A stretch of DNA of 64,000 nt from Hydractinia symbiolongicarpus (lineage: Eukaryota > Cnidaria > Hydrozoa > Anthoathecata > Hydractiniidae). The notes under the pieces are model-generated. The model saw only the letters and a program-made list of their open reading frames with translations, searched no databases and had not been told where the DNA came from. This document shows positions 13,101 to 25,100 of the stretch, piece by piece. A program made the translations under genes and the position numbers. Location of the stretch: contig NC_079888.1 in the NCBI RefSeq assembly GCF_029227915.1, positions 11,393,001 through 11,457,000 on the forward strand. The letters are read 5' to 3'. Numbering within the stretch: position 1 is the first letter of the stretch; every line of letters starts with the position of its first letter.

Positions 13101-16100
13101 GAAGACTCTGCTGCTATAAAGGCTCTTCGTGATGCATGCATTACAGCAAGGTTATGGGCCACGGTTTTGCTTGAAACTGTGTCATTCATAGCTGGCAAAT
13201 GATCAGTGAGGATGCAGGGATAGTCGTGATTTTTACCATAAACAAGTTGATTTGGTGAGAATCCCTTGTTGTTTGATAAAGAATTCTTTGCACTTATAGT
13301 CCAGAATAGTGCCCGATTGTGTGTACATTTTGTGTCTTCAATAATTTTTTTCAGCATTTCCTTAATCATACCATTGTGTCGTTCACATAGTCCATTTGAC
13401 CAAGGACTTTCAGCTGCAGTTGTTGAAAACTCTATGTTAAACTGCTAACTGCTCACACATTTCTTCATACACTTTGTTAACAAATTCTCCACCATTATCA
13501 GCTAGAAACTTCCTTGGTTGACCAAATCGGGCTAACCAAATTTCAAAGATAATATCTGTTATTACATCTTTGTCTTTCGTCTTTGTCAATTTTGCTGATG
13601 AAAATCTGGTAAAAACATCTATGATATGGATAAACCATAATGATTGCGAAAGTTGCACAAGATCTAGAGCCACACACTGGTTAAATTCTGATGACATTGG
13701 TAAGCCAACAATAGGGCGCAGTCTTGGTTTTCTGTATTTGATGCACACTTCACAAGAGTTTGATACTTCATCGATGACTTTCATAACTTCACTTCGGTCA
13801 TTTAAGAAGGAATTAGATGCTTTGATGAGAGATTTTAATTTTTCAGCACTTGGATGGCAAAATTGACGATGAAGTTTGATAATCTTACTTTTTCTTGATT
13901 TTGTACTTGCACAAACAAAGGCAACCTGGGGTAACAAGTGGTCATGTTTCTTTCCATCCATCTCTATTATGTTGTTGTTCAAAGAATCCCGCTCACTGCC
14001 AGGCAGTATGTTAGTGATGAACAAAATAGTTCTTCTACAATATAAAACGTAATTACCTCAAATACTAAAATTTTACATTTCGCCGATTAAACCCCAGGAA
14101 ATTTTTATTAATCAATATCTTTGTGAAATTAAAACCGTACAAAAATGACCAAAAAAAAGAAGCTTTGCTACGGTTTTCGGCAATAACAGATTTGTTTAGC
14201 ACACATTTACAAATCGTCTTAATTTCTTTCTTGGTCTTTAATTTCGAAAAAACATCCACTTGAAAGCTAGTATTCATTCAACCTCCTTATTCCTTATACG
14301 TCTTATCGCTAAATTAGAAAGAGAATATCTTATAATATTGCGAGTTCGTAAAATACCTGGGAAATTAGCTTATAAGTTTCGTCATGACTTTCAGTCTCGA
14401 ATGGAGGCTTTCCAACTAAAAATTCGTAACATAACACACCGATACTCCACAAGTCCACCTAAAAAAATAAAAAAAAAACGATCTGAAATTTAGTTCCAAA
14501 GGCACAAAAATAACGCAAAATGCACTTGCGTAACAAAATAATGTACTTTTTCGTCGTGCATCTTTCCTTCGATCATCTCTGGTGGAAGGTAATCCAATGT
14601 CCCACAAAGTGTTGTACGTCTAGTGAAGAGATGTATCAAAGAAATGAGTAAGCAAAGAAACATATAAATAAATACGCTAGTAAATAAAGATGGTAGTTCT
14701 AACCTTGATGATGGTGTTCTCCAAACATTGTAACCGAATCGTTGATAAAATCTAAAACTGCCTCTGCTTTTTTCATGGAAGCTTGACTCAGTAACAAAGG
14801 AATTTCGTTTGGGACAATTTCTGTCTCCAGATAAACTTCTTTTGAGCCAATAATTACAGGTAAGAACACTCTTTTCATAGAACAAACTGCTTCACTATCT
14901 CCAAATTTAAATCTTATTTGGCTGGGATGCTCTTCGGGCAATCTATCATTTTCAAGATTATCAATAAAACATTGATACCAAGTATTACCACAAACGGTCT
15001 TTGTGCAACCACAGTCTAAAACTGCACATGACAGAGTTTCGCCGACCAGAGACTGCATTTCATCTTCTCTGATTTTTGCAAAAAACGTAACCTTAGAATG
15101 ACTGTCCTCTTTTCTAACATCCTCAGGTTCCTGGTTCTCATAAGAGTGTGGACAGTTTAAAGCCCAGTGATATATAGATTGGCAAATATTGCATCTTGAT
15201 GGACTTCCAAATTGATCGGATGGATTCATTCTTCTATTGTTGGGTCTGGTTTTTCTTCCTGCATATCTCTGATTTGAAGCAGTTGCAGGTCTTCCTCTTC
15301 TAAACCTTGAGCGTTGATATCCCCCTCTTTGAGTGAAGTAATTTTGCTCAATTGTATCTGCACTTGCCTGAAGAACTGGTTCTATCTTTACTTCAGTATT
15401 TGTTCCTAATGAGGCCACCGTATCCCCAAAAATTTTCTTTAACTGCCGTATCATTGCATCATACCGTAGTTCATTTAAAGTTGCTCTTGCTAACTGTTGC
15501 TGCTCTGGTGTAAGGTTGGCACTTTGTAGAACTCTATATGCCAACACTCCATCAGGAAGTACCATATTATGTCCTTGGATCTTATGGTATAACCGTTCAA
15601 ACTCTATAAGATAGTCATTCATACTCATCTCAGGCGGTCGCTTAAATTTTTCAAAGGTTTCATAAGCTAGGTAAGCAGTTTGATTCTCATCTTTTAAATA
15701 TATTTTGTCCAATCTGTTAGTAATGGCTTTTACTCCAGTTGCTGCACTTATCTGTTCAATGTCTAATTCTAGAACTGATTCTTTAGCTTTCCCTCTTAAG
15801 CCCATGAATATAGCTGGCCCTTGTTTTTCTGCCTTTAATTCTGTCAGTGCTTGCCATATTTGCACTTCTTTTTTCCAATCTTTGTAACTCGTCTCTTTGT
15901 CTAATGATGGTGGGGGGACCCAACTTTTTGACATTTCACTTTTATTCCTCTGCTACCATTTGTTAAATAGGAATATATATATAAGACTAACCTGTAGGTT
16001 ATCTTCGCAATAGTTCTTTCTGTGTATAACGCAACGCTAAATTAGTGTGATTGATTCAACTCAACACTATTGAACACCACTCTGACTAAACACAACGAAT

Positions 16101-19100
16101 TACCAATGATACTGGTTCAACACAATTAAAACCCCACCACCAAGTGATTCTTATTAGTAATCGCTTAGATAGAAGATCAACAATGTGCTCTTCCAAAACT
16201 ATGTTTGAAGGATCTGAGGCAAGCCCATTTCCTTACGATGTTACACAGAAGGAGCAGCAGGAATTTGTGATCGGTGTTGACGATAAACGTGATGCCGTAT
16301 AGATAGATCTTGAATCGTTCAATGGCAAACAATATGGCTAGAGCTTCACGTTCAATCTGACTGTATCTTTGTTCGACAGGAGACAGCGATCTGCTTGCAT
16401 AGCTGATAGGTCGATAGGTTCCACAAGGTTGTTTCTGTGAGATAACTGCGCCTAGACTGATGGGTGATGCATCAACAGTGATCTGTGTTTCCGACCCTGG
16501 GTTGTAGTAGGCTAGACACGTAAAGAATCGTGTTCATCCAGTATGGACTATCATCTACAGTTTACATGTAGCATTTTAAAATTGTTTCTCCAATGGTGAT
16601 TACTAAGCAGTGAGATTTGGGCACCAGAATCTTACAGGACTGTTGTAGGCTGATGACTTCTGCTGATGTCAGCATGGATTTTAGCTTTATAAATCTTTCT
16701 TGATGTTCATTGGTCCATTCCCAAGATACGTTTTTCTTGGTGAGAACACGTAGTAATGCTGTCAGGTCTGCTAAGTTTGGTAGGAACTTTGCACAGTAGT
16801 TGATCATGCCCAGGAATGATTGCAGTTCCTTGATGTTGGAAGGGGGTTTCAGTGTGTTCACCGCTTCGATCTTGCGGTTATCTGGCGATAATCCTTTATC
16901 CGACAGTGTGTGTCCCATGTATGTTAGCTCTTTCTAAATTTGCATTTGTCTTTGTTGACAGTGATGTTATGTCTTCTAAGTCGTTTTAGTGCGGCTTCGG
17001 TCCATTTTAGCAGCTCCTTTTCTGACTCTGCTCCAATGATTATATCATCGAAGATATTGCGGACGCGTTTCAATCCCTGTAACCGTCGTGGTTTCTGGGC
17101 AACTGGTACAACAGTATTGTCTACTTGAATTTTGATCTTGACATCTTTGAGTTGCCCAAGTCCTTTGAAGCGGTCAGAGTATTTGTTGAGGAGGGTATGT
17201 AGTTGTTCCTCTGCAGACAGGATGTTGTTGACATGGTTTGTGAGTGGTCCAAAGTGAAGCAGTTGGAGTGCCACAGCAGTTTGGTACCCCATGATATTGG
17301 TGCGTGGATTTTCCATGATGAGCCACTTTACCTGTTTGGTTATGGTATTAGCTTTGACTGTTGTCCATATGTAGCCAGTGATTGGTATTGGTTGTCCATT
17401 ATAAGCAAGTACCCTTTTTGAGTATGGGTGGATATCCGGGATGATGTGCATTTGTTTGATAATCCTGCTGTCCAGGATGTTAACAGAACTGCCGCTATTA
17501 ATCATTACTTCACATTCAGCATCGTTGATGTTTATCGTTGTGATGGTTGGATTTTACTGAAATGTCCAATTTTCCCGCACTTATTACACTTCTTTCCTTG
17601 TGTTATCTCGCATTTGTTGGCTAGATGAGTAGAGCTGCCGCACGGGTAGCATTGCTGATTTTTTCGGTTGATGCCTGATTTCAGTGGCTTGTTGAACGTT
17701 CGAGTAGTTCGGCTGATGTAGTTGTTGTTCTGGGTTTCCTCTCCGTCACTGTCACTGTATTTGCTGTCTAGAGTAAGAGGTGTGGCAGCTTGAGCACTGC
17801 TTTCATACTGCTTTGCTTGGTGGGATGTAACTTCACTGATTCTAGCAAGAGAAAGCGTGAGATTTCTAGCGTGAGATCTGGCTCCCTGAGAATTCGTTTG
17901 CGTAGTTTGTTTGAGTTGCACTTTTCAATAATCTGGTCAACTAGCTCTTCGTCAGTGTTATGAAAGACACATGTTTTGGCTAATATGCGTAAGCGGGTAA
18001 CATATGCATCAATATTCTCACCTTCGTTTTGTTTACAGCACTGGAACACATGTCGTTCAAAGTGTTTGTTTTGTTTTGGTTCGAAAAATATTTTTAATGC
18101 CGCAGCAGCATCAGCATATGTAGTTCCCACATTTGGTAATGTTTCAAAAACTTCTTGTACATCATCCCCTGCACAATGGAGGATTAGAGCCCTTTTCCGG
18201 ACGTCATCAGTAATACCAGCAGCTATAACGTAGATGTTGAAAGAGTTATGCCATTTTTTCCATCTGATTCCAAGGCTTGTACTGTCCCCTTGGACATTAA
18301 ACGGTTTGGGACAAGAAATGTCAACAGATTGAGCCATTCTTGTAGTAAATAACGTCTACTGTTTGTGTCCAGCTGTAAAATTAAAACGTAAGTATTTTCT
18401 TTTGACGTAGGATAAGACCCTACTCGCAGCGCCAAATGTTGTATGTGAATGAGACATGTATCACACTATTTCGGACGCCATTTTTATTTTCCTCCATCAT
18501 GTATACAACTCTAATATTACGGCAGACGACATACACATAAACTGGTAGACCAGCTACCGGGACAGACGATACTCACGAAACACAACAAGTAGTTTTCAAA
18601 CAACAACACAAATTTAGAATGTATATAAAATTAAGAGAAAGCATAAGAATATCTTTCAAGTTTTATTGTAGATTTTCATTTCTTCTTAAGCAGTTAATGT
18701 CAAATTGCAATGGAAGAAACATACTTGAATATCACCCATCCTCAAATATCAAATTCAAGTTTTTTGTGGCAACTTGAGTATTTGCACTGCAAACTCACTC
18801 AATCGATTGAGTCCTTAACTTCCCAAACAAGCAAGACAAAGTTGTTCCCACGACCAGTCTATAAAGGAGTGGAAGCCAGGTGGTAGTAAGGATATTTACT
18901 TAGAAGCTAAGCACCGTGTTCGTACAGCAGTATATAAGGCAAAATCAGAAGCAGAGAGAAACAGATTAGGGACCTCCCACCTCAAATAAAACTCTTTCTC
19001 ATATCGTAGATTCTTTTTTGTCATATTTAAGAAATGTGCTACCTTCAGCTGTAATGGCAACCTTCCTCTCTGAAACGGTCCAGTTTAGCAGGTGCGAGAA

Positions 19101-22100
19101 AAATGTAAACAAAAGATGTATACCCAGATAAGAAGCAAACATAAAAGCAACTGTTCTTGTGAAGAATGTTTTTGTTCAATATTTCACATTTCTATTTTTT
19201 TAGAATATAAATGATTTATAGATCAATAGTGAAATCTGTATTATAAATTTGTATACGTCTGTCAATTACGCAGAACGGTAACTGCAGTAGCAGGACACAC
19301 GAAATGTAAATAAAGGATGGGCGAACCTGGATTTATCCACCAACTAGTTTAACAGTGTTTTCCTGCACATAGGACAGCATAGATTGTGTGAAGCTTAACT
19401 TTTAAAAATTTAGAAATGATTGTTACTTGCACTACTGTAGGTTGTCAGATATCTATCTCGTTCCATGAGCCTGTTTTTTTTATATCTAGACATCGAGATA
19501 AACCTTTTCGATAAATTCCTAATTTGCTCTGAAGAGTAAGAATATTAAGATTAACCGAGAAAACATTGTTTTTGTCATGATACTAAGGAAAGTTATAATT
19601 GATCATGTAAACTGTGGTTCTGTAGGTCCAGGGGAAGCAACATTGTGGATTGAAATATTGCATATCCTCTGCTTCTTGTAAAAAGTTTGAAAAAATGCCC
19701 ATAAGAGAAAAAGATTCTTAAAACAACACGAAATATACACACATTTTTTATAAGAACCCAAACATCAAATCATTGGTTATAAAACTAAAACAACCCGAGT
19801 TAAAAATTTTCCATAAGACAAGAATATTTGATGATATAAATTCTCTTAATTGCTAATGTTTCCAGAAAAAACATAATATTAGAAAGACAAATGTATTTCA
19901 TTTAACGACTTTGTGATTTTAATATAAAGCGATATTTGGCGAAAAGGGGTGAGGATGCTGGGCAAGCAAAATTACACAAAACTCTCCTGCGCGTGTACCC
20001 AATTTAATAACACTCTCTGTGACACCTATCCTAATCTCATAAAGCGTATTTGTTTTCAACAACTATGTACCTGTTGTAACTTTCTCACAATTTTTTTACA
20101 ACTGTTGTTGTTTTCTTTTCTCTCTCTTTTGTTTCCTTTTTCTCTTTTTTATTACAACTTTTGTTTCCTTTATCTCTCTTTTTTGCAACTTTTGTATTTT
20201 CCTTTCTCTCTCTTTTTTTACAACTTTTCATTGTTGTTACGGCAACTTAGCGGTAGCGAGAGGTTACTGACACAAAGTGGCTTTAATAACATTTATTCCA
20301 CACTTTCGTGATGCTACAAACAAAAACAAAAAAACTAACTTACAAACTATGTATAAAATAACAGAAATTAAACCTATCTACAAAATGCCTGATGTCGAAC
20401 GGCCAATAAAATATAAGGAAGAAATAACACATACGAAAAAATATATACTTATATACTTACTAAAACACAAAAATCCCAATACTTCACCTTTACAATAGCA
20501 CACACACGGCACAGATACTTTACACTAATGAACAAGAAACTTATGCACACAAATTACAACCCAAGAAACAAAACGCAAGAAGAATGTTGCAAACAATAAG
20601 CAAAGGCGAAGCGAATACATAAAACAAAAAACACTAAAACGCAAAACACTAAGAAGGAGAACCAAGTGTTCCTTCGCAGAGCCTGAGGCCTACTCAAGCT
20701 CAATGCGGGAACAATTGTTTCATTTCTCTCTTTTTTTAAAACACCTCGTGTAAAATTGCCCTTATCTCATGAGTACGCACACACCACCACAAAACGAAGG
20801 CTGCGAAGGCAGCCCAGCATCCCCAAATTTCCTCAAATTCTTAAGTCCTACCACATGACATTGCTTATGTTTACAATGTTCTAAAGAACATTATTTATAG
20901 GGAAATAAAAAATTCGCATATGGGAGTGAAGATAACAGTTTTCACAAATATCAACCAGGGCACAAATAGAACCCTGTCCTAAATATATGTACAACTTCCT
21001 TACAGGTACATTATCATAACAATGACACTCAAAACGTCTAAACTACAACAGCATCATGGAAATGCCACACAAAAACAAATATATATCACAATGTTACAAG
21101 AATTGTGTGTCCCATAATTTAGTAACACCACTAAGGCATGCCATACTACTGCTCCATTCTAGCAAAGCGTCGTTCGAGACATGCAAGTATCGCAGATAAC
21201 AGTCACTATTTTAAGTAACAATAATGACTTACTTTGATTGTCTCACTTGATTACTCAGCGGTATCACAAACACAACCAGCAGGAACACAACAACACAACT
21301 TGATCCGTAACACAACAACACAACTGGATATCAACACAACTGCACAACCACTTGAGGCCCCACTAAGGACATTTATTATTGTTTATAGTCTATATTATGG
21401 AGACAACATATCAATATCAACAATCTCCCTTCTCTTTCTTCAATTAGTGAATGTTGGTGAGAATCTGTCTTCTCATTTTTATTAGTCTTTTTCATTTTCT
21501 GTAAATCAACTCAATCATATGTACACTATTTACTCACTATTTACTGCTTGCAAAAGTCGACTTGACGAATCTCCATTCTTTGTCAGTGGATCTGCCATTT
21601 GGTCTTTTGTTGTTATCCAACTAAGTTTTGAAATTTCTTTCTTTTCTATCATTTCTTTCAAGATGGCAATATCGACTCTTAATCTTCTGTCCAAAATACC
21701 CTTACTGGAATGTGCAGCATCTACCAAAGACTTGCAATCCGTATAACATTCCATCGCAATCTGGAGTCTTTTGCTATCAAAGACAACATCTCGAATAATA
21801 CTCGATAACCAGTATGACGATTCTGCAGCTTCTATAAGAGCTAACATTTCTGCTGATAGTGCTTTAGTTAGACCTAGAATAAAATCTTCAAAATATGGGC
21901 TGCAAACATTTGGATATATAGCCTCCCAATTATGGAATTCTCTTCCTGATGAAATCAAATCTGCAGAGTCTTTGGTTAAATTCTGTAGAGTTATGGGCGA
22001 ATTTTCTTCTTTCCAATGCAAATGTCGGATCTGTGCAGAATACATAATTAATTTAGGAATTATTTAGTTTTTCGTTTAAACAGTCGATTTTAATTAGTCT

Positions 22101-25100
22101 TAATAGACTAACCATCTTCTCCAGTAGAGTCTTTCATGTTTTTCAGCCAAAAAGCTTCCTGATTGATTCTACTAGAGAAATGGTATTTTATTATTATATA
22201 TTATTAGTTTTTTATTAGTATATTTTATTAGTATATTTTAAATCTTTTGTACATTATCGACTATAAATAAAGCAATCTAGTGTACTTTTGACAACTCGTC
22301 TAACTCTTTGACTGCCAAGCTAAGGGGATGGTAATTGACTTATCTTTGTTACTTAGGAAGATAACATAACATCCTTGTGAACCTCCATCACTCAAATTCC
22401 CATACGAAGCATCACTATAACAAATAAGTTTGGCTTCTTCAATATTGCCTACGCTTGGAAAGTGGAGTGCAACATCATTTTTCTTCACCTTACATACAAC
22501 TTTGTTTAAATATGTCAGGTCACCAACAGTACCTTTGCTTACAACTCCCATCAGCTGACAACAATTAAAAAATATGTCTGGTTTTGTCTGAGTAGCTACC
22601 CAATTTAATTGACCAATTAATTGCCTCATCTTTGTTTTTTCCTCATCACTTAATTGATTTGGACAATAATCTCTTTTTAGGTAGGTAAATTTCTTGGATA
22701 CTATTTACATATGATATCTGATCTAACATTATCTCGTTATCTTTACAACTGAGGTTTATACCAAGGTATTTGAACGCAACTGATTTTTCTACACCAACTT
22801 GAAAGATTTTTCTTATCTCTTCAATAACCTCTCTTTCAAAATATTCGCTCCCTCCCCAACAAAAATCATCAACATGTGTAGAAATAATGCCTGCTAGTTT
22901 ACCATTGTGGTGCCATTAAAACAAACCAGGGTCATATTTACATACTTTGACATTCAATTTGGTAAGTTCTTCATAAACCTTAAGATACCAAGCCCTTGAA
23001 GCATTGTTTAATCCATAAACACATGTCTTTAATTTCCATTTTGTTCCCTCTTTGTAGGCTTCCTTGGGTGGACGTATATATAATTCTGTGTCAATAGGCT
23101 TTCCTTGAAGAAATGCTGCTTTAATGTCGATGGAATGGCATGTCCAATTCATGACAGACATAATAACAAACATAATCCTAAGTGACTCTTTACAGCAGGT
23201 CAGAGAATCTGTTTGTACATCTGCTTTATCTTCAAATCCTCTTGCTACTAACCTTGCTTTAAGTTTGACCAGCAATAGCAATACAAAAACATGGTTCTTA
23301 CATTTAATTGATAATTTAACAAAGTATAGTGCTGCTACTGTCATACATAGCAAACGAAAAGAAGTGATTGTCAAGAAGATATTTGAAATTTGGATAAGAA
23401 AATTTGGCTGTGCAGGAAAGTTCATGGTTGACAATAGAGGGGAGTTCGACAACAGTGAATTCATTGATTTCTGTGAAAAATGTAACATTAGGGTTGTAAC
23501 CACTGCTGCAGAGAGTCTGTGGAGTAACGGAATAGTTGAAAGGCATAATGCTATTATTGGAGAGACTGTTCAAAAAATTATGAATGATCAAAACTGTGAG
23601 TTAGAAGTGGCTTTAAGTTGGGCAATTAGTGCAAAGAACTCACTTGCGAATTACAATGGCTACAGTCCAAACCAATTACTTTTTGCAAGAACCACAACAT
23701 ACCATGCATATTGACAAATAAGCCACCTGCAATGAAAAGTAAAACTGCTAGCCAAGTAGTAGCGAAAAATTTAAATCATATGCATGCAGCAAGACAGGCA
23801 TATATTGAAAACGAGTCGTCAGAAAAGATACGACGAGCTTTGAGGCATCATATTAGACCTTCTCGAAATGTGAAATACACGAATGGTGATAAAGTCTATT
23901 ATCGGAGAAAAGACGATAAACATTGGCATGGTCCAGGTACAGTTATAGGTTTTGAAAGTCAGCAAGTTTTGATAAAACATGGAAGTCGATACATTTGTGT
24001 GCATCCATGTAATTTAATGCATGAGATAGGTCAAGAGAGAAAAGCTTCTGATGACACACCGAAACCTGAAACAAACACAGAACAGTTTATGAAACATCTT
24101 GCACTAGAAGATGATGATGTATACAGTGAAAATGATGAAGATGATGTAGATGCTGTTACACTAGAAGAGGACAATGTATACTTTGAAGATACTGGAAATA
24201 CTATTGAAGAAGAAGAAATAGGGAGAAAGGATAATGACTTTGATTGTATAAATCCTATTGATGAAGTAAGCAAATTAGAAAATGTGGAACACAATAAAGA
24301 TGTAAGCGAACAGCGGAATGTCAATGCTAACAATAAAAATGATGATGATGAAAATGATGTTGTTAAGTTAAAACCAAAGATGAAAATAAGCATTGCAACA
24401 AATGAAGATTTGCAATTAAAAGGTCTTTAGGGATCGTCTCCATGGCATCATAGAAAGCAAAAACATCTCCGTAGATCGGTTAAAAATCATGAAAACAGGA
24501 TCGCATAAAGCGAAAAGATCGCTGTGGAACGTTTAAAATTCATGAAAACGGGATCGTATAAAACCAAAAGATCGCCGTAGATCGTTTAAAAATCATGAAA
24601 ACAAGATCGTAGAAAGCGAAAATATCGCCATAGATTGTTTAAAATTCATGAAAACGGGGTCGTAGAAAGCGAAAAGATCGCCGTAGATCGTTTAAAAATC
24701 ATGAAAACGGGATCATAGAAAGCAAAAAGATCGCCGTAGATCGTTTAAAAATCATGAAAACAGGATCGTAGAAAACGAAAAGATCGCTGTGGAACGTTTA
24801 AAATTCATGAAAACGGGATCGTATAAAACCAAAAGATCGCCATAGATCGTTTAAAAATCATGAAAACAAGATCGTAGAAAGCGAAAAGATCGCTGTGGAA
24901 CGTTTAACATTCATGAAAACGGGATCGTATAAAACCAAAAGATCGCTGTAGATCATTTAAAAATCATGAAAACGGCATCGTAAAAGCTAAGAGATCGCGG
25001 TAGATCTTTTAAAAATCATGAAAACAGGATCGTAGAAAACGGAAAGATCACCGTAGAGTGTTTAAAAATCATGAAAACGGGATCGTAGAAAACGAAAAGA

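Larger units (their letters stand above)
10364..16182 (-). mobile_element. Ty1/copia LTR retrotransposon 1, with captured Aurora-kinase exons
   Basis: The 222-bp LTRs 10364-10585 and 15961-16182 are almost identical (one difference noticed), so the insertion is young. Both begin TGTTAAATAG and end ATCAACA. On the minus strand the primer-binding site TGGTAGCAGAGG (15947-15958) fits initiator tRNA-Met and a purine tract abuts the left LTR. Order: gag-protease, a foreign 0.65-kb segment with two Aurora kinase exons, integrase, RT-RNase H. The flanks read CATTC and ATGTG, so no target duplication is evident. Confidence 0.93.
5089..18587 (-). mobile_element. Ty3/gypsy LTR retrotransposon, disrupted by nested insertions
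   Basis: The 151-bp LTRs at 5089-5239 and 18437-18587 begin TGTTG and end CAACA. They are flanked by a perfect 5-bp target duplication, AGTAG (5084-5088 and 18588-18592). The element reads on the minus strand: gag (about 17.5-18.3 kb), protease and RT (16.2-17.5 kb), then RNase H. RNase H is split after its TDHK motif; it resumes at about 6998 and is followed by integrase down to 5551. The primer-binding site next to the right LTR reads TGGCGCTGCGAG on the minus strand. Between the two RNase H halves sit a LINE and a copia element. The copy is dead: RT core deletion, gag frameshift and mutated catalytic residues. Confidence 0.92.

Noticed and set aside
14260-14493. Plus-strand 77-residue ORF
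   Set aside because: Antisense to Aurora exon B and its flanks.
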